Origin: Diaporthe sp. PMI_573 | Lineage: Eukaryota; Ascomycota; Sordariomycetes; Diaporthales; Diaporthaceae | Assembly: GCA_021399435.1 (NCBI GenBank) | Contig: JAJTUP010000085.1 | Span: 62,001 to 126,000, forward strand | Direction: 5' to 3' | DNA: 64,000 bases | Part shown: positions 45,488-58,405 of the stretch, one piece after another | Numbering within the stretch: the first letter of the stretch is position 1 | Layout of the letters: every line of letters starts with the position of its first letter | The notes under the pieces: model-generated | The model's input: the letters and a program-made list of their open reading frames with translations, nothing else | Databases searched by the model: none | Told to the model about the DNA's origin: nothing | Translations under genes and position numbers: made by a program

Positions 45488-48400
45488 CTAGTAATAGTCA
45501 TGGTTGTATGTCTGAGCCATGCGACTGAAAGATGGCAAGGGCGCCCGGCCAAACCCACTGATGGTAGCATTGGCGGGGCCGGCTTGTGGCCGCTCTAGCG
45601 TGCGAGGACTAGGAATTGGTATGGGTGCGGAGGTCGAATACTGTGAAACCCAGGATGAGAACTCGGTGATCGAGATGTCGGTAAAATATCTCCTGAGCTC
45701 ATAGCTTGTTCGTGCGATGGCCCTCGTGGCGGGATCGATATGGGCCCCGTCGCCAACAAGCATCTCAATCACCCCACGAAGCTCGTATGGCCCCATGCCA
45801 GCGTGCTTCATAAAACCCGTGTAGAGCTTTACTGCCGTATTAAGAGGCGTCGTAACGCCGAGGTAGCCCGAGGTCCCGCGCACTTCGAGGGTCTTATGTG
45901 TCTTGTCGAGGCGCAAGAGTGTCGCAATGGTGTTGTCGTGCCGCGACCTGATGTGACGCTGCTCGTTGATGCCCCAGATACCCGCGATCAACGGGGTACT
46001 GTAGGGTGAGTTTTTTAATGAGTATGTCAGGTCTGCTCCGTACATCTCCAATGAAACAACTACATCCTCGAGACCGTTGAATGCGGCAAAATGGAGGGGT
46101 GTGGCCAGCCTCATCCGCTCGCTGTTCTGACTTGACTTGGGAGATTCGAGCTTGTCCAATTCCAGCCGGATGCAACACCATATGATGATCTTTATCTGGT
46201 CTACCATGACCTGACGCAGATGAATATATTTACGTTCGCCTGGTAAATTTCCAAATTCAGCGGGAAGACATCGTCGCAGGCTGGCGGGATTTTGGAAGGT
46301 CTGGACACAACGAGGGGACGTTCCCAAGCGATCTATCCAGCCTTGACAGCCATCGATGAGCATGGTGTCGTTGCACTCTTGCGGCGTAGCAACTAGACAT
46401 TTGATATGAGCCTGGTTCCCTTCTAATATTTGTCGGGTATGGTAGGACACGAGATAGCCTGGCGCGAATTCGATGGTAATGAGAAAGTCCATGTCCGATT
46501 CATGATGCTTCCAAAGCTCGCCGAAAGCGAAAAGAGCAGCGGGGACCCAATCGGTCTCCTCTAATAGGGCAGGTTGTGATGTGAAGATATCGTGCCTGGT
46601 CACTGACATCAGGACAAAGGCAAGCGCTGATTTGGCTGGATGGCAGTCGTCTGCCATAAGTAATGGCTGTTCCCAGCATCGTGCTAGATAGATCTTTTGC
46701 CAGTGCAAAATCTGTTCGTTGCTGATCGGATATGGTGACGGGGCTTTGATCCTCTGGCTATGGTCGGTCGCCGATTTGTAGTGGTAAAGCCAGTAGTGCG
46801 TCGAGTATCTAGTCAAATCCTTGAGTTGAAGCCCATCACTCATGCTGAGTGGCTTGGAAGATGCATTCTTGGAGTCCAAAGACTCGAAGGAATGCAGCAG
46901 CAGCAAGCAGGCATCTGCAAGCTTTTGATGTGCCTCCATGAGCTGAATCATATATGATTCGTGCTTCGCCAAGTTGCGGACAAATACTTGTACGGTGTTG
47001 TGGGCGAAGACAATGCGACCTCGGCGATGTTCCAACAGACCCCCTGTGCAAGCATCGATCTTGCGCTGAAGAGCATCCTGCTCCTCGTTCTTTTGAACCG
47101 TTCTCCCGGTCATAATGAAGAAGAACTCGCGAATGTTGAAGCTCCTTCTGCCAAAGGTTACCACTCCCAGCATACAAAGTCCATCATCATTGGTTGAATC
47201 CTTCATCCGCCTCTGGAGCATCTGCAGATATAGATCGTTGATCTCGTCAGGAAGAATTTCGAGACGCCTCAGGAGGTCCTCGCTAGTGACGACGACGCCG
47301 TTTATCCAGCTACGAACGACATCTCGGCTGGCTAACTTCACCCACATGAAAAGACCATGTGCCCTTGTTGTCAAGTGCTCGACTATCTCCGACCGCTTTT
47401 CGGACTCCATGAGGGATGAGAGTCTGCTGATCTCCTGGTTGGCAAGAAGGATTATATCTTGCTGAGTGTGTTCTTCGAGGCCCAAGACGGAATTCAGCCT
47501 GTTGGCAGATGGGCCGATGGAGCAGTCGATCTCTTGTTCAGGACGACTTGAAACGCAAATCCGGACAGTCGTGGAAGAAATCTCGACCGCTTTGTTGCAT
47601 AGATCCGTTATATCTAGAAGGTCTCCTTGGTATTCGTCCAGGCCATCCAAGAAGATCCATACCGGACGTGGGTGGTGTTGGGCCAAGATGTTTGTCAACA
47701 TGTCTTGGAGGTCACCCAATTTCCAGTGCGATACGAATTGGGACCGTTTCATATCGTGATAAAGAGGTAGGACCACAGAAATAAACCGCGGCTCTTGACG
47801 CATAAGGTGCCAGAGTAGGGCCCTCATTATACCCTCCAATGTTGAGGCCAGCGGATACTGGCCTTTGTCCTCAATGAAGTAGGGGACGATAATAGGGAGC
47901 TTCGAGTCTCCGAAAAGTCGTTGTGCATTGGCCACCGAGGTGTTCACAATATACTTCATCAGTGTCGACTTCCCAGAGCACGCTTTTCCTCGAATCCAAT
48001 AGAGGCCTCGACCCACCTCCAACCACCGCACAAAGTTGCACTGAGTGGCATCCCAGACCCAAGAGAAGGTCCCTGACAATGGTTTCGGTGCGACTTCTTT
48101 TCGAGACTCTAAGCCGTCAAAGTAGATGGCATTAAGACACTCTGGTGTGGCTCTCGGTCAGCAAATGATTACTAGACTAAGTACTGATGTAAGCACTTGT
48201 CCACATGTTACTTAGTAAGTAATAAAGTACCTTGATGGTCCATCGTTTGGGCTTGGACTTCTCGAGCCTCCTTGGTCCAACGCAGCAACTCTCCTAGTAC
48301 ATCTTCGTAGCCTTTGTTCTTGTTATCCTCAAACTTCGTCATGCCCTGATACAATCAGTACAGAATCTTTGCAAAGCGTTGGTTTGCACATACTCGGTGA

Positions 48401-49412
48401 TCGGCATGGATTCCATAGCTTGAATAGCCGGTAATTATGGCGGACTTTTTCTCGACAATCTAAAGCAGGTATCAGATACGGCCATAGCATCACCAACGTC
48501 CCCTGAGCGCCTTACAGTGCCAACAGCAATCATGTCCAGCTCTTCATAGAAACAGGTGATACGGATTGCTAAGCTTTGTCGCTCCCTCAGCCGGAGGACC
48601 TCGTGGAATCTCTTTTGGATAGAAGCCAGCATTTCAGAATCCGGCGTCAAGACGTGGACGATTGGTTTGTTAGTCTTTCTGACTATGCCCACCATGGCTG
48701 CCGCAAAGCTGCCCCAACGTGCTTTGTCGGATCCGAAACTCGGCGTGCCCATGAACAGGAGACCGAGGGTGTTAGATTCAAGCTTCCTAAGATGGCTTTC
48801 GGGGCTGGATCTCGACAAGTCCAATGCATTCTGCACAACGAGACCTCCAAGACTATGCATAACAAATATGATCGATCGATTTTCGGACTCGGTTCTCTCC
48901 TTGAGCCGTGTTACAGCTCCCAGGAGATTTTCTGCATGGTTTCCCACGCGATTGTTCGAGACGGGGCTGAACCAGCCAACAACATCGGCGTCGTAGCCAA
49001 AGCTCATGATCCGCGCATCGGGGATATCCGTCTTCAGCAGATCCCTAGGCCAGTGGATCGTTACCCTTCCATCGGAACACCATGTATTATAGGCATTGCC
49101 AGTGAGCCCGTGAACGAAAATGATGTCGACGGCCACTGGTAGATCTTCGGGGGGATTATACAGCACCCGAAGCCCCAGATTTGGTCCTTTCTGTATCGAA
49201 ATCGAATGGGATGAAGTAGCAACGGGACCAGGATCCGCATAAGCAACCTCAATATTTGGAATCGTGGAATTAGGGGTGTTCAATGGACGAGTGGTCTCTG
49301 TGTCCGGGTCAGTAGTTCCAGCCGGCGCGTCCTGCTCGGAGCCACCCTCGTGGCGACGGCGCCATTTGAACTTCGGAAAGATTCTCTGCAGCAAAGATTT
49401 CTCTTTCATCAT
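45488..49412 (-). CDS. NOD-like receptor: SesB-type alpha/beta hydrolase, NACHT, ankyrin-like C-terminus
   Basis: Four exons (49412-48516, 48459-48394, 48345-48231, 48141-45488) join in phase to give 1243 aa without any stop. Residues about 80-300 are a serine-hydrolase domain (VDIIFVHGLTGNAYNTW, then FVMHSLGG with nucleophile Ser187), the SesB-type effector domain known from fungal NLRs. NACHT follows, with P-loop GKACSGKST (about 411-419) and Walker B FLDGLDE (about 523-529). The C-terminal region has ankyrin-like units (ATPLHFAAFNGLEDVVVSLE) from about residue 1040, few and degenerate for the family. Such proteins act in fungal self/non-self recognition or incompatibility, with ligand binding at the repeats triggering the N-terminal effector. 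The activity is inferred from architecture. Confidence 0.9.
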
Positions 49413-51479
49413 TGAAACAAGCGTGAGAACATATGAATCAAAGACAGGGAGACGAGAGGCACGTCGGTAAGCACCTGTGTGAATTTTGCAACTTGCATAT
49501 GCGAAGGTAAGAATGTGGAGCTCCCTGTCCTGCTGCTGATGTGATTTGGCCGGGAATCAAGGCCTTTTTGAGCTGACATCCATGCACTCCTAATCAACCG
49601 TGGACCCAATTTAGAGCTGAATCCTGCAGCAGCCACACGCGCGGTCACACCACGGGGCATCATGATTGGCAGTTGGGCAAATCGAATATCGTCTATTTAA
49701 CTGCAACTGGTTGTAGCTTCTAAGCTCTGCGTCATCCTGCTTCCAGCAGAAACAGCCCAGTCTAAACGCAATAACCCTCGGGATTAGCTGAAGCGAAAGT
49801 GAGTATTGAGTTACACAACATGAGCAGGCTCACATTATTGGAACAAGATATGCAGGCCGCTTAGGATACATTGGATGCGGATCCGGCGAGCTCATTTTGC
49901 AGCGCAATCTCCACCAAAATCAGAACAGTGGTTACTACGGGCGACCTGCCCCCCTCCCCTTCCTGCAGAGGTCATCGGATTATATTAAATTTAGGTAGGT
50001 CACCACATCATGAGTAGATTCCACTTTTCGTCTCGCCCTTTATTCTTTGGGTAGGTACCCTTGCTTTGAGCCTCATTATATCCTCACTTTGGCATCCTGA
50101 TCATGTCATCTTGACTACATCGTATCGATTTAATCGTCCGAGCAGATTCTTCGTAGTAGTGCCTAAGCGACGACTCGATCGCTCACTGGCATCTCTCTGC
50201 ACAACCAGTCCAGACAAACGCATCCCTGAACAGCATTCTGGAGCTCTGTCTGCCTGTATTCCCATTTCGTAATGCTTGAATGGCTCATACGCCGCCGCAT
50301 GGCCTTGGGTGCGAGGCCCATCTTCGCTGCTTGGGCCGAAGGGCCATGCAGTAATGGTACGAGTCGGGGTTCTTTATACTTTCTCACGGCATCCATGGTA
50401 AAAGACTGGTTCTGGCAAATATGTGATTGTTCATATTCGAAGTGGGCGTTTGGCTAGGTTCTGAGTGTAGAAGGGGCCACAGAGGGCATCCTTTTTAAAG
50501 ACTTTCGGTCCCTATTCACTGGTTCCCCTATCCACTGACATAGCACCGACAACCCCTTCTCCCCCTATTTTGATTTCGGCGTCCGCTTTTCTCGGCTCAT
50601 GACCTCGCTCTCTCCAGGAACGGCTTTCTTTGGCTTCCAACGTTCGCTCCATCGGAGTGACGCATGCTCTACACGGTTCTGAGATATGAATGCCTAACAA
50701 ATTGGTACCGTGATATGTCGAGGGGGCACTTGGAGTAGGGCTGGCAATGTTTATGAACGTAAATTCCAGCAGCAGCTGGTATCAGGAGGACTATTCAAAT
50801 GAGTGTTGGTTTTACACCTGCTATTCATTCCTCTGCGATCAACGCTCCGTATTATGGTCAACGCGGTCTCTTGGCTTCCCGCGATACGCAAGGATCAAGG
50901 ATGGGCTTAAACCGACTCGTTCTCACTAAAAAGCGGCGTCGTTGTATTTGTGTTGCTCGATCGACTGAGAGTGTCATTATCTGGGAGTTTTCGAGAAGCA
51001 GAATTTATTGTATATGCCATTGCTTTGCTTGCATATGTCGGGGAAGGGACTTTTAGCTGAATAGTCTCAATATTGTCTCCTGGAAGAGGCTACTCCCATA
51101 GGTGGTGTTGCCAGCACAGTTGAACAAGGTGTTGAAGAATGGAATGAGCCAGGCATCAGGACCGAAATTCGTGCAAACGACTACTTCATTCACTTCGCGG
51201 TCAGGTGGAAGCCCTTCACAGACTGCCTGCGCAACAACCTGGACCCGTCCCTACGCCGTCCCAAACCATAACACCGACAATTTCGCAGTTTTGCAGCCCG
51301 TCTTCGGTATTACCCCCTTGCGATACCATCAAACTGCCAGCAGCGACATCAGTTCTTAGCACCAGTCAACAAATTCAAGAGTAAGTAATCTTCTTCACCA
51401 TCAGTCTCCCTCGTCGGTCAATTTTCACATGATCACCAACCGTCAGGTACGGGACCTTGGCAGTACAAACAATTTCGCC
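49413..51479. other. Intergenic, 2 kb
   Basis: Promoter side of the NLR gene, then DNA with only short unsupported ORFs up to the target duplication of the next hAT. Confidence 0.5.
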
Positions 51480-51487
51480 CTTGCAAC
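51480..51487. repeat. Target-site duplication (left), RIP-affected hAT
   Basis: cttgcaac here is repeated exactly at 54259-54266 on the other side of the element. Confidence 0.88.
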
Positions 51488-54258
51488 CATACTTGTGGAT
51501 ATGAGTTACTCATGAGTTGAGTAACTCATGAGTTATATACAACTGAGGAAATTCTGGCCTCAATACCAATCAAATAGACTTTCTGGATGTCATTCAGAGT
51601 CTATAGAACCATCATCATCCTCCAGAAATATGGCAGGGAGCTCAACCAACTCTAGACCTTGTCCTCCCTTGGCATATGGTACAATTAACTCTTCCCTAAG
51701 CCAGTTACCAATGCATTTAATCTGTTCCAATGTCTGAGGCTTCATCCTGAGGCGATCCCATGACGCTGTCCTCCGAGCACTAGAGAAAGCCCTCTCTGAT
51801 TTAGCAGACTCAGGAGGAATAGAGAGGATGTCAATGGCCATCTGACTAAGTCTTGGATACTGCTTCCTGTTCTCAGATTTGCACCACCATTAGAGAGAAG
51901 TATAGTCAATTTTGACAAGATCCTGGATTATATAGTCCTCCAGATTATCAGCAAAGCGGATCTGGGGTCTTGTCTCTAGATTAATTGAGTCAAAGATGCT
52001 CTCTAGTTCTTCATCTTTCGTTTGGGAAGGTGGCGGCATTGTAGAGGTATCTGGTTGCTCTAGAACTTCAATACCCTTGTATTCTGTCTCCCATAAGCCT
52101 TTAGCGTCAGAGATGGCCGTTTTATGCCATTTAGAAGGCCAGTTTTTCCTAATGTATGCCAGTCTTTTAGATGGGTCAAGCAGCAATGCTGCTGCATAGG
52201 CTGGAACACCTTCAGTCAGGCTGTAGTACTTGTTCAGGACAAACTAGCCCATCTTAATGGCATAGAGCATCTTCTTATCTAGATGTTCTAATTCCTAATA
52301 CCATTGCTTTGCCTTCTCATAGTAGCTAAGCAGGGCATCTATTAAGTAAAGAGTTTGGGACACAGAAGAGGAACCACCTTTAGCATACAGAGTGGCAGAG
52401 GCAAATGGACCAAGGAACTTGTAGGTTTTGCAGAGCAAATCCCAATCAAAACCGTTTAGAACCGTTTTCTGCCAGTTCAGCATCATGCTGGAGCAAGAAC
52501 TGGCTAATCTAAGGTTGCTTCTAGATGGCATTGCCAATTAACTTGTGCCAGGATGACTATCTAGTGGCATTATCAATTTCCAGCTTGAGTCCTACAGCTT
52601 CATTCTACAGGTTACTGTGGATTAATGAGCTGCAAAGCCACACGGCAAGGTTATGGAGCTTCTGGAGAGCAGGAATGCCCTGCCAGCCAGTGAAATCTTC
52701 ATCAATGACAGTCGGTTGGCTGGCCTGCTGGCTGGCTGTTGGGGTGGGTCTAAATCTTTTAGCCTTTCTGCTGGGTTTATCTGGTACTTCTTGGGGGGTT
52801 TCCATCAGCCTAGTAGTAAAATTCCCCACCAGATCTACCTCATCATTGTCAATACTGGCCTCTAAAGCTGCAGTGGTAGCTTCTTTAGACTTGGCAAGAA
52901 GGAATAACTATAGAGAGAGGTTGATGATATGGCCAAGGCAACGGATTTAACGTGTTTTAGGGTTGAATTCAATCTGTTCCATTTCAGCAAGGCCCCAGGC
53001 CTAGTTACAGAGCAATATACCTGATGTTCTGCCTTCAATTTAGCTGCCAATGACACTAGGCATGTATTATTGGAGGTAGCATTGTTGCCTATATGGTAAC
53101 CAATCCATTTAATGCCAAACTTGTTAAGTACCTTCATAATCAAGGCTGCCTAAGACTCTCTACTGTGGCTGAATTAACACTCTGGCAGGCCCAAAAGTGC
53201 CTTTCTAAGCTTGAAGCTGTCATCCACCCATTGGGCACACACTACTAGCATTCTATGGCGGTATAGAGATGTCTAAAGATCAGTAGAGAAGTAGATCATG
53301 GATTAGAATACCTCAAACATACTCATAAGCTGGACACTATATAAATCAAAGTTAGTTATAATGATGGCCATGGCTTGGTTTCTGGTAGTAATCAGAAGGT
53401 CTTCAATGGCAGGATTACATGCTAGAGCCAACTGCTTTGTCTCTGCCCAAGCAACTGCACTAAATGGTACTCTCCGCCTAGTCAAAAGCCCCAACACTGC
53501 CTCAGCATACTGTTTGGAACTAAATGTATTTCGGAGTATGGATTTAGATGGTCTAATGTCTACAAATAAATCCAGAGACTCTCTAGAAGCAGATGTCCGG
53601 GAGCTCATTAATCTGACACTTTCTTGTAATTCTTAAGGATAGTGTCTCTCTATATGCCCAGGTGCATTGCCCTTGTATTCTGTGGATTTACCACAGAGGA
53701 GACAGATATAGGGCTTTCTGCCTTGCTTAGGCTGACCAGACAGGTATTCATGCTTAAAGAATGACTTAAAGTCCCACTAGAGGGGTCGAGATGGAGGTAC
53801 CATAGTGTAATGAGGCCAAGATGTAATAAACGACAGTAGTAAGTCAGCGAGCAGCAGATGTGGGAAGGTGTAAATAAATGTCAGAAGACTTGTCTATCGA
53901 ACCTATTTAGCAGTAGAGACTGTATATATAGACATCGCGTCTAACAGGAAGCGATAGGCTCCCATAGGCTCCCATAGGCTCCCATAGGCAGCAGTTTAAC
54001 AAGATGCCACTAAGGAAGCTTGCTGTATTAATTTCTGGTTAGTAGGTATTTGGGGGGCATTTGTGCGAGATGTGGGCCATACCAGCTGATAAGCCCTATA
54101 GATCCATGGCAATTGATTGGCCAGGCAAAATCTTAAACTCATGAGTAACTCATGAGTCCCCCCAATCCCATGAGTGAGTTATGAGTTACGCTACTTAACG
54201 CTACTCACTCATAACTCACTCATACTCATGAGTAACTCAACTCATATCCACAAGTATG
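51488..54258 (-). mobile_element. hAT transposon, 2771 bp, perfect ends but dead transposase
   Basis: The terminal 20 bp (catacttgtggatatgagtt) are an exact inverted repeat at both ends, and an exact 8-bp duplication (cttgcaac) flanks the element. Subterminal regions contain several copies of the self-complementary actcatgagt. The transposase on the minus strand is broken by many stops. A short 12-bp tandem repeat (ctcccataggct, three copies) lies at about 53956-53992. Perfect ends together with heavy nonsense mutation point to a recent insertion subsequently hit by RIP-like mutation. Confidence 0.9.
51590..53840 (-). pseudogene. hAT transposase, multiply interrupted
   Basis: Fragments in order on the minus strand (53608-53303, 53143-52862, 52829-52605, 52537-52295, 52186-51890, 51841-51590) together resemble a hAT transposase. 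They include RHRMLVVCAQWVDD, a core segment (KWIGYHIGNNATSNN) and the C-terminal dimerisation motif (AIDILSIPPESAKSERAFSS). The stops separating fragments are mostly TAA or TAG where Gln or Trp would be expected, for example at 53303-53305 and three more before 53143. No indel is needed for several of them. This is the pattern of C-to-T (or G-to-A) change on both strands. Confidence 0.85.
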
Positions 54259-54266
54259 CTTGCAAC
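54259..54266. repeat. Target-site duplication (right), RIP-affected hAT
   Basis: Exact repeat of the octamer at 51480-51487. Confidence 0.88.
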
Positions 54267-54674
54267 CCTTCAACGCATTCTCATTCCACCTCCATTCCCA
54301 ACATCTTCACCCATTATAGCCCAGATCCTGTCGTCGACAACCTAGCCAACCTAGCACCTTGAACGAATACTCCGAGACCGACTTGGCCCTCTTTACTACA
54401 AAGCTGTATCCATACACAACATCGCACCCATTGTTCGTAAACAAATTGAATTGCTACTACCTCACCCTCGACGTTTATCCTATCGCATCCTTTCCTATCA
54501 TCTATTGCCCTCTTTCTGCTCAGCACACATTCCGACTGTTGCCTTTCCAGAGTATTGAGACTTCTTTGGGGGCATATTCATTTTGACAGTCTCCAATTAA
54601 TCGATACCCTGAGCCATTATAGTAACTGACAGCCCTTCTTCCTCAGTTCTGGGACCGTCAATCGAGCTGCCAAG

Positions 54675-55472
54675 ATGAGTTTGACGACGGCGGTCAAACA
54701 GCGAATCGCACAAGGCGAGGAAGCCGATGCGGGCACTTACCTTCACCTGTTCGGAAACAAAGACGAGGCTGTCAAGCTATGGGAGGCATACCTTTCCATC
54801 CAGGACGAGAAATACACTCCGGAGGAGGAACCAGGCGAACTCACCGAAGAGCAATACGAGAGCTACGTCCGGCGTATCCACGACGCGGTCAGGTCGACCG
54901 ACAGAGCTTACGACGCCTTCCAAACGGACATTCAAGGCAATACTATCACCCAACAGGACAAGCAAGGCAATACTATCACCCAACAGGACAAGCAAGGCAA
55001 TACTATCAAGAGGCAGACCGGCATGATGAATTTCCTCGATTCCATTAGGATGTTTGAGCTCCAGTTGATCGCAGGGAAGCTGGTCACCACTATCCGCAAC
55101 GTGCAAGCCGGGAAGCTCTCAATTTCAGCCTGGCCAGTTTTGGCTGGACTGGGGCTCCACAAGTACCAGAAGTTCCCGGATCGTATGGAAGAAGTCATCG
55201 AGACGCTGACTCTCTGGAAGGCTTGTTGCAAAGACTTGTTCTACACGGAGATGACATGGGACAAGCGTCTTGCAATGCAGCCCAGGGAAGAGGGGAACAA
55301 GAAGGCCGCCAACGCCTCTCTCAACTTGGGGCGGAAGATCGCGAAGATGGAAGCCAAGAAGCTCAAGGAGGAGAACAAGAAGCGACAGGCCATGGCCAAT
55401 GTCGGCAGGCAACCACCGGTAGGCCCGGCCCAACATGGTCCGTACCAATCGTACCTCTTATACCTCCCCTGA
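54675..55472 (+). CDS. Uncharacterised 265-aa protein with GNTITQQDKQ repeats
   Basis: An intact ATG-initiated frame. Residues 1-90 are acidic and helical (NKDEAVKLWEAYLSIQDEKY). Residues about 95-118 hold two and a third copies of the decapeptide GNTITQQDKQ. The remainder is helical (MFELQLIAGKLVTTIRNV) with a Lys/Glu-rich coiled-coil segment near residue 220 (RKIAKMEAKKLKEENKKRQ). No domain is recognised. The hAT at 51488-54258 is inserted about 400 bp upstream, so the insertion may affect its promoter. Confidence 0.6.
   Translation: MSLTTAVKQRIAQGEEADAGTYLHLFGNKDEAVKLWEAYLSIQDEKYTPEEEPGELTEEQYESYVRRIHDAVRSTDRAYDAFQTDIQGNTITQQDKQGNTITQQDKQGNTIKRQTGMMNFLDSIRMFELQLIAGKLVTTIRNVQAGKLSISAWPVLAGLGLHKYQKFPDRMEEVIETLTLWKACCKDLFYTEMTWDKRLAMQPREEGNKKAANASLNLGRKIAKMEAKKLKEENKKRQAMANVGRQPPVGPAQHGPYQSYLLYLP
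54936..55010. repeat. 30-bp in-frame tandem repeat
   Basis: The unit ggcaatactatcacccaaca plus ggacaagcaa is present twice exactly and once in part, coding for the decapeptide repeats of the surrounding gene. Confidence 0.85.
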
Positions 55473-56903
55473 CGCGTGGAAGAAACGCGTGGTCGCGTGT
55501 TAGGTCTGATTGTCAATAAAGACGTGTGTTGAGGTGAATGCTAGCCAATAAAGTGCCCAGTATCCCTATTGCTGGTATAGGGTAAGGCCTGCCCGCTACT
55601 GTCAAAAGGCATTTTCGAACTTGTCGAAAAAAGGTCCTATTTGCAGTGTTCGCGTGCCGAACCCGGAAAATGTGTCCCTCTAGGGTCGGGAAAACTAGAC
55701 TGCCGTTGATGATTTCGCCGTATGGTGTGAACAGTGTTTGATTTGCTGGAGCCTAAGTTGCCAATGTTTCGAGGGTAATGGGGTTGATGGCTGCCATATA
55801 AAATTGAGGTTGTGTATTGTTGCAGACCGATCTCGCCGTCAAGAGACCATTGTCGTGCCAGTATTGCATGGATATGGCAATCGACCGACTGCCAGTTTCC
55901 GGAGAAATACCTAATGGGGCATCTCAATTGTTTGTTCTGGAGTTTCCTTTATCTTGATGAAATCCTACGACTTTAGGAACGAAACGAGTCTTTGGCTGCA
56001 GCAGCTGTGGCGATGCCTTATGATCGATAAATGACGATGCAGAGACATTTTGGCTGTCGAGGACAACTCCAGTGTCCACGGGTATTGTAGGCGATGTCTG
56101 CAGCTATTAGTACGATATAAAAAGAATAAAGGAAGAGGCTATTTATTGCGTACCAATTGAGATAAGACGTGCCACGGGAGCATGCTAACAGCTAGGAAAG
56201 CTAATGTATTTTCCATAATGCACGAGCTTTACTTGGGTGTCCGCTACGCGGCCATGGACTCTGTGTGATGAAGGAGATATATATAATGAGAAGTGTGGGC
56301 GTAGTTAGAGCGTGCTTTCAACAGACACATGTATGCGAATATTTGTCCATAAATCCAGGCGTTTAGGAAGTGTATTGACTTATATAGAGTTGTAAAGGCG
56401 TGTGAAGCCACATGGTAATGATTTCCTCTCTGCCGGGCAGAAAGTAGGCAAGCTACATGGGTTCTGCAATGATGTGTTGCGATTTTCAAGAACGTGGCTG
56501 TGTTGCCTGAATAATGTACGCGAAAATGATGAACTTTGGTGTTGCGGCTGATTAGAGATTATTGTTAACTGACTTGAATGCGTTTCTGGGCACTCCTTGG
56601 CTCTCTTCCCTGGGGTCGAAATGGCATGGTCCCCTGCCACGGCCCAGCCGGGATCATGATTTCTCAAAAGCGGCATGTTGCGGGGATCTGCATACTGCAT
56701 CTACGTATGTATTAGCTTGATTTCTCGTGTTTGTCGGTGGGGTGGTCCTTGTATCTGCTTGCATTCTGTTTCGCATTCTCTTATGCGGAGTCTCCCGCTA
56801 GTTCTCCTGTGATCTCTTTTCCTACTGAGAGTTCTACCCACACAACGGTCTGTTCAGACGAGACTGTATTTCTAGTCAGGCGCAGACATTCTAGGTCTCC
56901 AGA
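55473..56903. other. Intergenic, no supportable gene
   Basis: Only short ORFs on both strands. Contains the 5' region of the Zn2Cys6 gene. Confidence 0.5.
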
Positions 56904-58405
56904 ATGCCCGTTATGGAGCCGACCACCCGACGCATTACTAGAGTTGGATACCGAAAGTCACGGAACGGCTGTACGAGGTGTAAGGCGAGGAAAGTCAAGG
57001 TGTGCTTGACCTGAGCACAACCCCCTTTTCCCTGGTTGAAATATCTAACGCAGGTTGCCTTTTTAGTGTAACGAAGCTGCCCTATGCAATAATTGCATCC
57101 GGCATGGGGTTCAATGTAGCCTAAGCCACGCAATCAGGCGATTGTCTTCTCGTGGTTCCACTGCCTCTGATAGAACCCTAGATGCTGTAAATTCAGAACG
57201 GCCCGCGCAAGGCGGCGCACTTCAAAGTTTCGATGCCGCCGCTGCGTCTGAGGCATCGGAAGCACAGGAGATAAGCAGCGCATCCATATTGCGCATGAAG
57301 ATCAACGAGGCTAGGCAGTTAATGTTGGAGGTGTATGAGTCCCTTGATCCTCCCGGAATCGTCTCGAGTGTCACTACCTTTGCGACGACTGATAGCCCGG
57401 GCAACAAACATGAGCCCGAGCTTGATGACTGGAGCGTCCGGGGTTATATGCAGAGTTTGCGCCTTCTGCACTATTATTACTCGTCAGCATACAGCCTGCT
57501 GTCGCATGAGCCTGCTACTGCAGAGCTGTGGCGGACCACAGTACCAGAGATTGCCTTTATCCACGTGCGCTCCTAAGTCCTAAAAGAGACATGTTGTAAT
57601 TATGTGCTAATACTCATGGTAGGAATACTTGATGCATGGCATTTTGGCGCTTTCTGCTCTTCACTATGCTTATACCAACACCGCCTAGCGTTAAGACTAC
57701 ATGATTATCTCTGCTCGCTACCAACAGCTTGTCTTGAAGTTCTTCTCCGGTAATATCCACGCTATTAACAACGATAATTGCGAGGCGTATTTTCTTCTAT
57801 CCTCTATTATATTCCTCCTGTTCACTTTCAGCATTGGCCATGCGGAGAACAGCGGAGAGCAGCTAAGTCCTGAGACGGTGACGCAGTCATTTGTGTTATT
57901 GCAAGGAGCTAGAGATGTGCTCGCCAGTCAGTCGTTACAGAGGTGGGCGGATGGAAGTTTAATAGCAGTACTGCTATCCCCTCGGCCTTGGTACTCAAGC
58001 AACCATGAGGTGCCAACTCAGCTACAGACCCGCCTAAGTCGAGTGCAGCAGCTTGCAATGGAGGAGTCATGCTTTTACGACGACAAGGAACTGAAATCAA
58101 ACTATTTGGCTGCCATTAATCTGCTGCAGACTGCCTCCGCCTGGGTAGATCCTACAACGCCGGAAGGCAGACGGAGAGTATGGTTCTGGCCTATCAACTT
58201 ATCGCAGGCATTCCTCCACTCTCTTCGCACAGAGAAGCAGCTTGCTCTCATAATCTTGTCTCTTTTCGCAGAACTTGTCGGACCTTATGAAGCAGAGGAT
58301 TGGCTACTGCAAGGTTGGAGCAACAGCATGCTAAGGATGGTTGATGAGAAATTAGATCAGCAACGGAAGCATTGGCTGGATTGGCCACAAGAGGAGGAAC
58401 CCTAA
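56904..58405 (+). pseudogene. Zn(II)2Cys6 transcription factor (Upc2-like class) with two internal stops
   Basis: Exons 56904-56999, 57067-57564 and 57623-58405 join in phase to 459 codons. The DNA-binding domain has the canonical spacing C-x2-C-x6-C-x5-C-x2-C-x6-C (GCTRCKARKVK joined across the first intron to CNEAALCNNCIRHGVQC). The C-terminal part fits the fungal-specific regulatory domain of Upc2-like factors (YLMHGILALSALHYAYTNT, then SARYQQLVLKFFS). TAG at 57686-57688 and TAA at 57692-57694 interrupt exon 3. Both would be Gln codons before a C-to-T change. Everything else is intact. The position next to a P450 and a hydrolase suggests a pathway regulator of a small cluster. A start at the second ATG (56913) is also possible. 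Confidence 0.85.
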
